The position numbers were made by a program, and so were the translations under genes. A stretch of 64,000 nt of DNA from Aliiglaciecola lipolytica E3. GTDB lineage: Bacteria; Pseudomonadota; Gammaproteobacteria; Enterobacterales; Alteromonadaceae. Shown piece after piece: positions 9,163-17,988 of the stretch. Within the stretch, counting starts at the first letter, position 1, and each line of letters starts with the position of its first letter. The notes under the pieces are model-generated. The model was given only the letters and a program-made list of their open reading frames with translations, was not told the DNA's origin and searched no databases. The stretch spans positions 124,001 through 188,000 of the forward strand of contig NZ_BAEN01000022.1 of the NCBI RefSeq assembly GCF_000314975.1. The letters run 5' to 3'.

Positions 9163-9825
9163 CTATGAAATTAATTTATACACAAAATCGGGAATGGGCC
9201 TTTCATGTTTATTCATAATAAACCCACTTAATTTACAACCACATCTATCAATGGTCTTATTGAAATGTGAAAGCATTTCTCGTGTAGTATGATTTCCATC
9301 TAACACTAAAATTAAATCATCTACTTGCTCAATCCAGCCTAATGGTGCTTCCGTACTCCATGCTCCAATATCCATAATAATGGTGTCATAGCGTTTTTTT
9401 AATGTTTCCCAACACAGCGAAAATTCGCTGCTTGAGCAAGTTTGTGAGTTTTCTAATTTAGCTAAGCTAAGTACATTTAATGCGGGTTCTCCAGCATGCA
9501 CAATGTAATTATCAATATTGAAATTGTCTGACGATACATCATTTGCCTGTAAATATGGTGCTTTACAATCCAGCAAATCAGAAACGCGCTGTGAAGATGG
9601 ATTGGCATCAATCAATAACACTGACCCAGCCGAACGCGCATTGATTGCTAAAGCTAAACCGACTGCGGTTGTGGTCACCCCTTCTCCAGAAGAACGGGCC
9701 ATTAAGCCAATGACTTTGCTCAGATCTGGTTTCCCTAACATACCTTCTGATAACAATCTCAGTCTTACATGTTGATATGCAGCATTTTGATTTAAGCTGT
9801 CAGAACCGATTAATTTTGAGGCCAT
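9163..9825 (-). CDS. CpsD/CapB-like P-loop protein, probable pseudokinase
   Basis: A ParA/MinD-like ATPase-fold protein of 220 residues, in the position of the bacterial tyrosine kinase that partners Wzz. The Walker A region reads SSGEGVTT at residues 45-52, so the usual lysine of GEGKTT is valine. Walker A' is visible as LLIDANP near residue 75 and Walker B as IIMDIGAW near 150. The C-terminus (FVYKLIS) lacks the tyrosine cluster that such kinases autophosphorylate. It probably serves as a structural or ATP-sensing partner of Wzz rather than an active kinase. Its ATG touches the stop of the Wza-like gene. Confidence 0.75.
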   Translation of the reverse strand: MASKLIGSDSLNQNAAYQHVRLRLLSEGMLGKPDLSKVIGLMARSSGEGVTTTAVGLALAINARSAGSVLLIDANPSSQRVSDLLDCKAPYLQANDVSSDNFNIDNYIVHAGEPALNVLSLAKLENSQTCSSSEFSLCWETLKKRYDTIIMDIGAWSTEAPLGWIEQVDDLILVLDGNHTTREMLSHFNKTIDRCGCKLSGFIMNKHERPIPDFVYKLIS

Positions 9826-10856
9826 TAGTTGGTTCCATCGTTTATTGAATATGAAAAGCCAATGCCAAATTGAAGTGGGATCATTTTACGAATGTATTGC
9901 TCTACAGCTTGATTGGCTTCTGCAATACCGGTTTTTGGCACATAAATTACGTCACTTGGCATAAGTTCAAATTGATCACTTTCTGACATCCCATGTTCTA
10001 AACGTCCAAGTAAATCAATAGACCAATTTTGGAAACTGTTGTCTTCCTGACGTCTAAATAAGCGAATGTCTGCACTTTCAGCGGTATCCATAAAACCGCC
10101 TGCCGAAGCCACAGCCATGAGTGGACTATAAGGAGCTGAAAAAGGTACCGGTCCTGGGCGGTTCACCTCCCCAATCACATACACTACCGGTGGAGCTGTA
10201 TCCACTAAGCGCACCATAACATACAGACGTGAACCAAATTTTTGCTGATATTTTTGTTTTATCGTTAGACGCAATTCAGACAAAGTCGTTTTAACGCTAA
10301 CTTGATCAATGAAAGGCAGGTCAATGGATTCTGAATGACCTACGATAAAGCGCATTGGTTCATATTGTCCATTGCGGCTAACCAAACGTAATAAGGGGTC
10401 GAGAGGATCTTGGCTTTGTTCTACGGAAATCACCACGCTAGGCTGTTTAATTTTGCGTTTAGTCAATTCTGTGGTGAGTACTTGGCTCAGCTCATCCACC
10501 CCTTTGCCAGCTGCGAGCAACCTTCCTACTAATGGAATGGAGACATGTCCATCAGGTAACACGACTGCACGTTCTTTAGTTAATGAAGGATGGTCCATTA
10601 CATCCACTCTCAAAATATCGCCTGGCGAAATTTGATAGGGACTATCGATTAAACTAGTGGCCTCCAAAAAGCCTACAGCAATCACATCGCCACTACTCAA
10701 CAAGGGCTCTCCACGTTGTGGCTTTACGTTTTCCAGTTTTTCTGCAGAAGCCATAGGCAATGGCGTTCTGCTAGTACAGCCAGTTAAAGCTAATACAAGT
10801 ACGCTTAAGAACAAACACCATAAGATTGGGCGTTGAATTAGTGAATCTAGCTTCAT
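9825..10856 (-). CDS. Wza-type polysaccharide export lipoprotein
   Basis: An outer-membrane export channel subunit of 343 residues. The signal peptide ends in the lipobox LALTGC near residue 27. It is followed by the polysaccharide export domain (YQISPGDILRVDVMDHPSL, then PLVGRLLAAGK) and SLBB-type repeats (VYVIGEVNRPGPVPF, then MPSDVIYVPKTG). Wza forms a ring that passes the polymer across the outer membrane, coupled to Wzz. A 101-bp gap separates it from the radical SAM gene; no hairpin terminator is seen there, so one transcript is likely. Confidence 0.9.
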   Translation of the reverse strand: MKLDSLIQRPILWCLFLSVLVLALTGCTSRTPLPMASAEKLENVKPQRGEPLLSSGDVIAVGFLEATSLIDSPYQISPGDILRVDVMDHPSLTKERAVVLPDGHVSIPLVGRLLAAGKGVDELSQVLTTELTKRKIKQPSVVISVEQSQDPLDPLLRLVSRNGQYEPMRFIVGHSESIDLPFIDQVSVKTTLSELRLTIKQKYQQKFGSRLYVMVRLVDTAPPVVYVIGEVNRPGPVPFSAPYSPLMAVASAGGFMDTAESADIRLFRRQEDNSFQNWSIDLLGRLEHGMSESDQFELMPSDVIYVPKTGIAEANQAVEQYIRKMIPLQFGIGFSYSINDGTN

Positions 10857-10957
10857 TGCTTTCCTACTTCTTAAAAATTTACCAATTCCAAACCAGCGTT
10901 ATTTAATTACGCAAACAATTTATCACTTTTCACCATGCTCAAGCATCTAAACAAACG

Positions 10958-12106
10958 TCACACTTCGGTATACTTTACGTCTATTAACTTATTCACCGGT
11001 ATCGCATATTCACTAGTACCAATACCGCGACAATATCCACAAACTTTAGGCTGTTTATTTTCACTAAAAGAATGCCTGATATCGTTCATATGAGCACTAT
11101 GCCAGATTTCTTCGAAACTTTGTTTGTATAAATTTCCGATCACATGTTTAACCGAACAGCATAATCCAACATCACCATTTTGTTCTATTTGAACTTGTCC
11201 CGTCCAAGGTGCTAAACAAGAACCTTTGGGACGAGTTAAGGGAAATATGTTTTGTTTGATTACTTTATTGCTGAATCGATTGGTTACATCTCGCAAACCC
11301 GCATTAAGGCCTGCCCAATGTTTCATGCTGCCCGAGCCAATATTAATTCCTAATTGCTCCGCTTTCTCTTTTAAATCAGGAAGCGAATCATTAAATCGCT
11401 TAGATACTTCAGCATTTGATTGGTCAAAGTGACTAAATTTTTCTTCATCGTCACTTCTGCGTGTACCGAAAATCGTGCGTTTATTGGGATGTAAACTCAT
11501 AAAGCGCACTTCGCTTATTCCAAGACGATGAGCTAAATCGATAAATTCTTCTGTTTCATTGACGTTGTCTTTCATCACAATGAAACTCAGCCAAAAAATA
11601 TTATCTTTATGTCCCTTTTGTCTAGATAACTCTAGCAATCTATCTATTTTATTAATCGTTTTATTAAAGTCCGCATCCATGACTCTTTGATAAGTTTTTG
11701 CGGTTCCTGCATGGATGGAAAACCGTATATCCAGTTTGGCTTCTACCATTTTATTAGTAAGACGAGTGTTTAACGGAAACCCAGTAGAGTTACAATGCAA
11801 AAAACTGTCATTTTCATTCGCAATATCAATGTAACGGTCCATTTTTTGACTGAGCAAAGCTTCGCCGTTGCCATGGATTGCCATCGTTTCTACATATCTA
11901 AAATAAGGGCTGAGCTTGTCTAAAATCTCATCTGGCATTTCAGAGGGCTTACGACCATAAGTTTTTGGTACTGTACACATGATACAGTCATATGGACATC
12001 CTCGCTGCGACTCCAAATACATGACCGCAGGAAAACTCTTAACCTCAGGAACTAAACTCGCTGATTCACTTGCCAACAACTCTCTGTGTTGTTTGGGGTC
12101 TAACAT
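10958..12106 (-). CDS. Radical SAM protein with SPASM domain
   Basis: A 382-residue radical S-adenosylmethionine enzyme. The cluster-binding CxxxCxxC is GCPYDCIMC (Cys 37, 41 and 44), followed by IHGNGEALL, a SAM-contact region. The C-terminal SPASM domain has cysteines in GSCLAPW, GLCCS and VCGYCRG for auxiliary Fe-S clusters. Radical SAM/SPASM proteins modify peptides or carbohydrates; some act in sugar or glycan biosynthesis. The start overlaps the end of the epimerase gene by 41 bp with GGAG ten bases upstream. Its substrate cannot be told; its place between an epimerase and export genes suggests a sugar or a polymer-linked group. Confidence 0.85.
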   Translation of the reverse strand: MLDPKQHRELLASESASLVPEVKSFPAVMYLESQRGCPYDCIMCTVPKTYGRKPSEMPDEILDKLSPYFRYVETMAIHGNGEALLSQKMDRYIDIANENDSFLHCNSTGFPLNTRLTNKMVEAKLDIRFSIHAGTAKTYQRVMDADFNKTINKIDRLLELSRQKGHKDNIFWLSFIVMKDNVNETEEFIDLAHRLGISEVRFMSLHPNKRTIFGTRRSDDEEKFSHFDQSNAEVSKRFNDSLPDLKEKAEQLGINIGSGSMKHWAGLNAGLRDVTNRFSNKVIKQNIFPLTRPKGSCLAPWTGQVQIEQNGDVGLCCSVKHVIGNLYKQSFEEIWHSAHMNDIRHSFSENKQPKVCGYCRGIGTSEYAIPVNKLIDVKYTEV

Positions 12107-13073
12107 GATAATTAAGCTCCGTCGTAAAATGTTCCAACGTGCGTTGGATCCCTTCTTCCAAACTCACTTCCAATTGATAAAACTTGAGCTGCTTTTTATT
12201 ATCACCTACCCGATAAAATACACCTTCAGGTTTGCTAGGGTCATTACGCAGTTCCAACTCAACTCCAGCGACAGCTTGGATTTGTTGGGCTAATTCGAAG
12301 AAGCTGGTTCCAATACCACTGGAGATATTTATTGATTCACCAGCTTCCATGTAGTTAATGGACTTGAGTACAAATTTCACAATATCATCAATGTGTACAA
12401 AGTCTCGCGCTTGTTGACCACTTCCCCATATAACCATTGGGTCTTCTCTATCAAATACTCGTTTGCAAATACGTGGAAAAGGATAGCTTTGATCTTGGTC
12501 TTCGCCATACCCCGAAAAAGGCCGGTAATTTAATACCTTCATACCGTATTTTTCTACACAATAACTCGCTAAAAATTCAGCAGTGAGTTTTGCCCAGCCA
12601 TAGGTCATATCTGGCACGCCTATATCTTTTTTGAAGTCGATCATATCTTCAGTCAAGATAATTTGTTTTTGCTGGGTCTGAAAATTTATTGGATATGCCG
12701 CAGACGAACTAAAATTCAATACCACCTGAGGCATTGGATTCAACTTCGGCAACCAATTGAAAAACATGGCATCAATCGCAAGATCTGTTGCGACTTTAAG
12801 GGGATCCCCCTCAATTGTCATTCGTCCACCGACCACAGCGGCCAAATGCAGTATTAAATCAAACGATTGTTCATTGGCACAGAAATAACTACGAACATCT
12901 TGATTAATAAATGTAAAATTTTTATAGGTTTTTAAAAATCTAGGCCATTTGTCTGGATGTAATCCGGTAGACAAATCATCTACCACAGTTACTTTATATC
13001 CTTGCTTGACTAATTCTGCGGTAAAATGTCTTCCAACAAAGCCACAACCACCGGTAATTAATGCAGTCTCCAT
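12066..13073 (-). CDS. NAD-dependent nucleotide-sugar epimerase/dehydratase
   Basis: An extended short-chain dehydrogenase of 335 residues, expected to make a nucleotide-sugar precursor in the cytoplasm. The Rossmann motif GGCGFVGRHF is at 8-17, the catalytic serine region is NFSSSAAYP, and the YxxxK pair lies in YGWAKLTAEF. The size and the motif RPFSGYGEDQ fit GDP/UDP-sugar epimerases such as GDP-mannose-3,5-epimerase or UDP-glucose epimerase types. The exact activity is not decided by these motifs. It is 38 bp downstream of the WecG/TagA gene. Confidence 0.85.
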   Translation of the reverse strand: METALITGGCGFVGRHFTAELVKQGYKVTVVDDLSTGLHPDKWPRFLKTYKNFTFINQDVRSYFCANEQSFDLILHLAAVVGGRMTIEGDPLKVATDLAIDAMFFNWLPKLNPMPQVVLNFSSSAAYPINFQTQQKQIILTEDMIDFKKDIGVPDMTYGWAKLTAEFLASYCVEKYGMKVLNYRPFSGYGEDQDQSYPFPRICKRVFDREDPMVIWGSGQQARDFVHIDDIVKFVLKSINYMEAGESINISSGIGTSFFELAQQIQAVAGVELELRNDPSKPEGVFYRVGDNKKQLKFYQLEVSLEEGIQRTLEHFTTELNYHVRPQTTQRVVGK

Positions 13074-13111
13074 GTATCTACCCTACTTCAATTAATTCAT
13101 TGCATTACTAT

Positions 13112-13903
13112 CTAATCTGTTTTGCATCCTTTAATTGAGAATTGTCTTAATCCGCAACGCTGCAAAATGCTCATTATAAAAAACTGTGGTAAATATTTTA
13201 GGTAACGCATACCTAAACGTTTTGGTTCTTTCACAGCGCGATGGAACCACTCAAGTCCGTTTTCTCGCATCCATTTAGGAGCACGTTTTACTCTACCGCT
13301 GTGGAAATCAAAAGCTGCTCCGACAGTTATCACCACACCCACGTTTAATTTGTCGAGATGATCTTCCACCCAAAAATGCTGTTTTGGTGTACTAATACCA
13401 ATCCAAAGGACATCCGCTTCAGATTGATTAATCAGGTCAATTTCGGCTTGGTCTTCTGCTGCGGTCAATTTTCTAAAGGGCGGGGAATATGCACCACAAA
13501 TATTAATATCAGGGAAGGACTGTTTAAGTTTGCCGGTTAGTAGAGACGGTACTTCTTCCACACCACCATACAAAAAGTGCTTTAATTCATGTGATCTTCC
13601 TTTATCACAAACTGCCAACATCAAATCTGGCCCAGTGACTCGATCACTCAGTTGTAACCCTTGTGAGCGAATGTTCCACACCACAGGCCAGCCATCCGCC
13701 GTAGCTAAATTGGCTTGATTGACAATTTTACGAAATCGAGAATCATGCTGTGCAATTACGACATCTTGAGCGCTATTAACACAGACAAACTGAGTCGGCC
13801 GACTCTTAGCAAAGAAAATAATTTTGTCGACAGCTTCGGTAAACTCTATGGGATCAATTGCTAAACCCAAGACATTAACCCGCTTCCGTAACACTTCATC
13901 CAT
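13112..13903 (-). CDS. WecG/TagA/CpsF-family glycosyltransferase (GT26)
   Basis: A 263-residue member of the WecG/TagA/CpsF family, which usually adds the second sugar to a lipid-linked primer. Family signatures are present: VCVNSAQDVV, NLATADGWPVVW, FLYGG, then VLWIGISTPKQHFW and GVVITVGAAFDFHSGRVKRAP. The C-terminus (ENGLEWFHRAVKEPKRLGMRY) matches the family end. It is the first gene of the minus-strand operon, facing the GT4 gene across a 250-bp divergent region. Confidence 0.9.
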   Translation of the reverse strand: MDEVLRKRVNVLGLAIDPIEFTEAVDKIIFFAKSRPTQFVCVNSAQDVVIAQHDSRFRKIVNQANLATADGWPVVWNIRSQGLQLSDRVTGPDLMLAVCDKGRSHELKHFLYGGVEEVPSLLTGKLKQSFPDINICGAYSPPFRKLTAAEDQAEIDLINQSEADVLWIGISTPKQHFWVEDHLDKLNVGVVITVGAAFDFHSGRVKRAPKWMRENGLEWFHRAVKEPKRLGMRYLKYLPQFFIMSILQRCGLRQFSIKGCKTD

Positions 13904-13975
13904 AATATTATTTTTCTAGTGATAGGAAAAATTTCTTCAAGCAGTCGAAATTTAACCAAAAACTGATTACAAACT

Positions 13976-14003
13976 AGACTACATCAGAATCAGGTATAGT
14001 CAA
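13976..14003 (-). promoter_or_regulatory. Candidate sigma-70 promoter of the minus-strand exopolysaccharide operon
   Basis: On the minus strand TTGACT and TAGTCT are separated by 16 bp, about 75 bp before the start at 13903. A short inverted repeat (CGCAAA...TTTGCG, about 14012-14034) lies just upstream and might be a regulator site. The rest of 13904-14161 shows no gene. Confidence 0.4.
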
Positions 14004-14161
14004 GAATTTGACGCAAATTTAATCAATTTTTGCGACTCGGTTAAAAAACTTTCCGCTTAATAAACATAGATTTATCTATTACTGTTAGTTATGGTAATAA
14101 TGAGTATTATGTACAACGCTGCACAGCATTGTTTTTGCAATGGAAGTCTGGTCAAGTTTTT

Positions 14162-15289
14162 ATGAATTCAAAATCGAAAATTAAGATTGCTTTTTTAGTA
14201 CCAGACCTTTCGGGTGGCGGTGCTGAAAAAATTGCTATTACATTTTTACATAGATTAGATAGGGAGTTATTTGAGCCTTCATTGATATTGTGTAGTAAAA
14301 CAGGGATTCATCTTGATTCTGTTCCTAAAGATGTGCCTGTTCACTCTTTACGCAAAAATTCCGCATTTAGTTTTCCTATGCTTATTTGGCGATTCAGAAA
14401 ACATCTTCAACAATATAAACCTGACATAGTAGTTAGTTTTTTATGGTATGCGGACGTAATACAACTACTTGCAAAGTTAGGACTCAAAACCAAAACTATT
14501 TGCTGTTTCCATACCGTTCCCATTTCAATCTCAAAAGAGCGCTTTGGAACATTAAAATATCTGTTTTTAAAGCAGTTATATAAGTTAGCGGATCGCATTC
14601 TTGCTGTATCTCAATCGGTTGCCAATGACATTGACCATAGCCTTCTAAACGGCAAAAAAGGCAAAACTTTTGTGCAGTATAATCCATTTGAAATAAACCA
14701 ACTCGTCGCAAAATCCCAATTGCCTGAATCTACTTGGAATGCGAGTGATAAAGGTAAAATTGTATTCGTAGGTAGGCTCGAAATAGTAAAAGGACCAGAT
14801 AGGTTATTAAAAGCGTTAGCGAAAATTCCAAGCGACATTAATTGGCATGCTAAATTTGTGGGCGATGGCTCTATGAAGTCACAACTTATTTACGAAGCTA
14901 AAAAGTTAAAAATATTCAATAGAATTAGTTTCGAAGGATTTGTGAGCAATCCATTTCCAACCATTAAGCACGCAGATATATTAGTACTTACTTCTCGTTT
15001 TGAAGCCTATCCTAGTGTGATTGTTGAAGCCATGTTATTGAACACGCCGGTAGTGGCTTATAATTGCCCATCAGGCCCTTCTGAAATAATCACCGCGAAC
15101 AACGGAGTACTGGTGGAATCTGGTAACAGTGAAAGCCTTAAAGATGCGATTGTTGATCTACTCAAAAATAGAGAAAAAGCAGCAAGTTTAGCTGCAAATG
15201 GCCCAGACTCGGTAAAGCACCTAAGTGCAGAATCAGCCACTAAAATGCTCGAAGCGCACATTACAGAAGTGGTGTTAAAAAACGATTAA
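14162..15289 (+). CDS. Glycosyltransferase family 4 (GT-B fold)
   Basis: A retaining GT-B glycosyltransferase of 375 residues, likely adding a sugar to the repeat unit. The N-terminal domain has PDLSGGGAEKIA. The C-terminal GT1/GT4 nucleotide-binding domain shows IVFVGRLEIVKGPDRLLKAL and the paired glutamates in TSRFEAYPSVIVEAM. The start is set at the ATG at 14162; the longer frame begins at a TTG at 14129 and adds residues unlike the family N-terminus. It is transcribed away from the export operon. Confidence 0.88.
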   Translation: MNSKSKIKIAFLVPDLSGGGAEKIAITFLHRLDRELFEPSLILCSKTGIHLDSVPKDVPVHSLRKNSAFSFPMLIWRFRKHLQQYKPDIVVSFLWYADVIQLLAKLGLKTKTICCFHTVPISISKERFGTLKYLFLKQLYKLADRILAVSQSVANDIDHSLLNGKKGKTFVQYNPFEINQLVAKSQLPESTWNASDKGKIVFVGRLEIVKGPDRLLKALAKIPSDINWHAKFVGDGSMKSQLIYEAKKLKIFNRISFEGFVSNPFPTIKHADILVLTSRFEAYPSVIVEAMLLNTPVVAYNCPSGPSEIITANNGVLVESGNSESLKDAIVDLLKNREKAASLAANGPDSVKHLSAESATKMLEAHITEVVLKND

Positions 15290-15295
15290 AAAGAT

Positions 15296-16153
15296 CTAGC
15301 TTGGACGCAATAATTGTTTAATCGAGCGTCCACATGCGGCACTTTGCACTTTTAACGAATCGAAAAACGGAAATCTTCCTTGCTGACTTGGAACAATTCC
15401 AAATTTACGTAACCTACGATTAATTTTGTGTAATAACAGAGTGTGATCCACGTCTTCTGTCACTAACGAAATGGTATATGACAATGAAAATTTTTCAGTC
15501 CCAGATTTTACCCAATGGGGTGACATGGGCGGATGATATATAAAATCACCAGCGCTTAATGGCAACACTGTTGCTCTTTGTTCAAACTCCGTTTTATAAG
15601 TCTTTAGCATAGAAATCTTTTCTGATGCTAAAGCCTCTCTGGCTTCACTAGGAAAAGTTTCAAAATCCATTGGCGGAAAGCTATGCATCACTTTGTTACC
15701 GATAACTTGTAGTAAAAAATTATGCTCCGGATCAGCATGAAATGGAGCAACAGCCCCTGGTGTAGAAACAAACAAGCCAACGCTGCTGCTAATTAATTTG
15801 TTAGTTGAAAAGGATGGTACACTTTGAGCCACTTTATCAATAAAAGCGCGTTTAAATTCGCGATATGTATCTAAGTGTTCATCCAGTTGAATAGCTTGTA
15901 GGTGTATATTGCCATCACCACTTTCCAATCTAGACACCAAATCAGGTACTTCATTTAAAGATAATCTTTGAATATTTGAATTTGCCGGATCAGGTGACGT
16001 GACACGAACGAAAACTTGATTTGCCGGCATCTGACGAAGCAATTCATCAATCAGTTTCAAATCTGTAGGTAACTGCGAAAGATCCATCCAAGTTTTATCA
16101 AAGTTTACCGGTCTCTTACCCCAACCAGCAGCCAAATCATTTATGCTTTCCAT
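15296..16153 (-). CDS. JmjC-like cupin (Cupin_8 family)
   Basis: A cytoplasmic protein of 285 residues with a double-stranded beta-helix domain. Candidate iron ligands are the HxD pair in APFHADPEHNF (about residue 140) and a later histidine in MSPHWVKSG. JmjC-like cupins are usually Fe(II)/2-oxoglutarate oxygenases, but the substrate here is unknown. It converges with the GT4 gene, with only 6 bp between, so it is not in that operon. A role in modifying a surface molecule is suggested only by position. Confidence 0.7.
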   Translation of the reverse strand: MESINDLAAGWGKRPVNFDKTWMDLSQLPTDLKLIDELLRQMPANQVFVRVTSPDPANSNIQRLSLNEVPDLVSRLESGDGNIHLQAIQLDEHLDTYREFKRAFIDKVAQSVPSFSTNKLISSSVGLFVSTPGAVAPFHADPEHNFLLQVIGNKVMHSFPPMDFETFPSEAREALASEKISMLKTYKTEFEQRATVLPLSAGDFIYHPPMSPHWVKSGTEKFSLSYTISLVTEDVDHTLLLHKINRRLRKFGIVPSQQGRFPFFDSLKVQSAACGRSIKQLLRPS

Positions 16154-16232
16154 TAATCGTTCGACTCATTCCGCTCATTAGTTGTTTGATAAAGCTAGCA
16201 CATTACATAGTTAGCGGCTACTGCATATTAAC

Positions 16233-16257
16233 AAAGGCCCGCTGTTAACGGGCCTTT
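16233..16257 (-). terminator. Terminator of the second PEP-CTERM gene
   Basis: AAAGGCCCG and CGGGCCTTT form a perfect 9-bp stem with a 7-base loop, followed on the minus strand by TTTGTTAAT. It separates the PEP-CTERM gene from the cupin gene downstream. Confidence 0.75.
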
Positions 16258-16314
16258 ACTTGATATCGAACAAATTTATCAATAATGAAATTGAGAAAGT
16301 ATTGATTAAGCCTT

Positions 16315-17295
16315 TCACATAAACGTTTGAAGTCTATTGGAACGAGCAACTACACGCTGTTTTCTACATAATATAAAGGTGATTAAAGTGAACCATAAAA
16401 AAGTCAGTCTAGGTTCAGGAATTGCCATAGGGTCATCTTGCGGATCATTGACATTTATCTCTGGAGCTGCCTGAATTTGAAAACTTCTAGTGCTAGTAAA
16501 ACCATAGCCGTTGTCTGCCAGCACACTAATGGTGCTATTGGAGTCGCCTGGAATAAAATTCACTTGATTTCCAGTCGCATCATCAAATTCGCCGTCATTG
16601 TCTAGGTCCCACAGCAAATTATTGTTAGCATAAAGCGTCAATGAATCCCCAACTCTAGCAGCGTTTGTATCAAAATTTATATCATCAATGATTGGATAGT
16701 AGTAGGAGTGTAAAGGACTTTCCACAGGTGTTGGATAACCAGAAGGGCTAAATAGCCCTGACAAATTCTCGCCAGGCAATACAGAGTAACTCCCAGTCAA
16801 ATTGAGATTACGACCTCCATTTTGTGACGACAAATCAACATGTAACCCTTCACCTATCAATGTCACTCGAGATCTATCAGCACTTATGTCGATCTCAAAA
16901 TTGTCTGTGAAGTATGTACTAGGACCACCCATAACTTGCCAACTTGAATCAGAACCGTTGCGCAAATAAGTACCTGCTGCCAAATAAAGTTTAGGTAACG
17001 AGCCGGCTGGAGTGTAATTACTTAACTCATCCAAATTAAATCGAAATACCTCGCCATCTGCGACCAAAAAGTACATACGGGATACATTTGTCCCCCACCA
17101 ATGAGTTCGGTTTCGGTAAGTACCGAATAAAAAATTGTCGTTGCCTAAAAGTAATTGATACCCCGCAAGGTTAGGAGAGTTTGGAACGACATTTCCATTT
17201 GAAGATAATAAGCCTGTATCCTCAGAAAAAGTAATCAAACTTGCCAGTGCGGAGCTTGAAAAAGAGATTAATAACGCAAAAAATATACACTTCAT
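16315..17295 (-). CDS. PEP-CTERM sorting-signal protein
   Basis: A secreted protein of 326 residues. The signal peptide is residues 1-18 (ISFSSSALA). At the C-terminus, AIPEP is followed by a hydrophobic helix and the basic run RKQRVVARSNR, a PEP-CTERM signal for exosortase processing. The mature part is rich in N, S, G and D, with a segment DLDNDGEFDDATG that resembles an EF-hand-like or PKD-type calcium loop. The function is unknown. A good sigma-54 promoter lies upstream (17340-17354) and the shared palindrome at 17415. Confidence 0.8.
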   Translation of the reverse strand: MKCIFFALLISFSSSALASLITFSEDTGLLSSNGNVVPNSPNLAGYQLLLGNDNFLFGTYRNRTHWWGTNVSRMYFLVADGEVFRFNLDELSNYTPAGSLPKLYLAAGTYLRNGSDSSWQVMGGPSTYFTDNFEIDISADRSRVTLIGEGLHVDLSSQNGGRNLNLTGSYSVLPGENLSGLFSPSGYPTPVESPLHSYYYPIIDDINFDTNAARVGDSLTLYANNNLLWDLDNDGEFDDATGNQVNFIPGDSNSTISVLADNGYGFTSTRSFQIQAAPEINVNDPQDDPMAIPEPRLTFLWFTLITFILCRKQRVVARSNRLQTFM

Positions 17296-17339
17296 ATGAT
17301 TGCTTCTTATGCTACAACATTAAATAGATTAACTTTAAA

Positions 17340-17354
17340 GCACCAATTATGCCA
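17340..17354 (-). promoter_or_regulatory. Sigma-54 promoter of the second PEP-CTERM gene
   Basis: On the minus strand TGGCATAATTGGTGC matches the -24/-12 consensus (TGGCA at -24, GC at -12, correct spacing) about 45 bp before the start codon. An upstream palindrome at 17415-17432 sits where a bacterial enhancer-binding protein would bind. Confidence 0.7.
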
Positions 17355-17414
17355 AACACTAACATACTGATTATATTAAACAAACCAACAAACTGCGAGC
17401 GAAGCGCTGTTAAG

Positions 17415-17432
17415 TGTAAAATTTTTTTGACA
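17415..17432 (-). promoter_or_regulatory. Conserved palindromic element upstream of PEP-CTERM gene (copy 2)
   Basis: TGTAAAATTTTTTTGACA with flanks TTAAG and CCT repeats the element at 3762-3778. It is about 60 bp upstream of the sigma-54 -24 box. The palindromic form and position suggest the binding site of a PrsR-like activator; PrsR itself is not in the window. Confidence 0.6.
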
Positions 17433-17469
17433 CCTCCATTAATGCTTACAATTTAATCTCTTTTACAAT

Positions 17470-17988
17470 TCAAAACGGCCAGTTTTCACTTTTACATTTA
17501 CTCGGTGTAGTGAACGATAATGCGCCTATCATCACTAGCATCAGACGATATTTAAGTGGGGGTTTACCATTTTCGACCACTCCTTTTAGGGTGTTTAAGA
17601 TAAATGTTGCTCCCTGCTCCATATAATTAGCTGTTTTTGTTCCTGCCGGCATATCTTCATTTATCAATGTAAACTCCGTCCCATCTTCAACCTCTTTTAG
17701 CTTGTATGTCACTTTGCAGTAAGGGTCGTCTAAATTGGTGAATTTAAATGTATGGGAATACGTATAAGGAGGATCAAATTCCAGCACCTCTCCTACTACA
17801 GACGTGTACTTACCTTCCTTTCCAGTGCGCATTCGAATTGGAGCTCCTGGTTCGAGCCCAGGCGTATCAAGCCGTGAATTAAAAAACTGCGCTTGCAGAC
17901 CATCTCGTTTAGTTATTTGCTGCCAGACTTTATCAATCGGTGCGGCAATAAATATTTTATGAACACTTTTTAGTTTGTTTTGGTTCAT
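17470..17988 (-). CDS. SRPBCC/AHSA1-domain protein
   Basis: A START-like (SRPBCC) protein of 172 residues. The N-terminus KIFIAAPIDKVWQQITK is the usual start of the Aha1/SRPBCC fold, and the body contains FDPPYTYSHTFKF and EDGTEFTLINEDM. Such proteins bind small hydrophobic ligands. The gene starts inside the end of the ArsR gene (32-bp overlap), the common ArsR-SRPBCC pairing in which the regulator and the ligand-binding protein are co-expressed. The ligand is unknown. Confidence 0.8.
   Translation of the reverse strand: MNQNKLKSVHKIFIAAPIDKVWQQITKRDGLQAQFFNSRLDTPGLEPGAPIRMRTGKEGKYTSVVGEVLEFDPPYTYSHTFKFTNLDDPYCKVTYKLKEVEDGTEFTLINEDMPAGTKTANYMEQGATFILNTLKGVVENGKPPLKYRLMLVMIGALSFTTPSKCKSENWPF

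Noticed and set aside
1-17300. Exosortase (EpsH/XrtA) or PrsK/PrsR genes to go with the PEP-CTERM proteins
   Set aside because: None of the genes here has the membrane and Cys/Arg/His pattern of an exosortase, and no sigma-54 activator or PrsK kinase is present; they must lie elsewhere.
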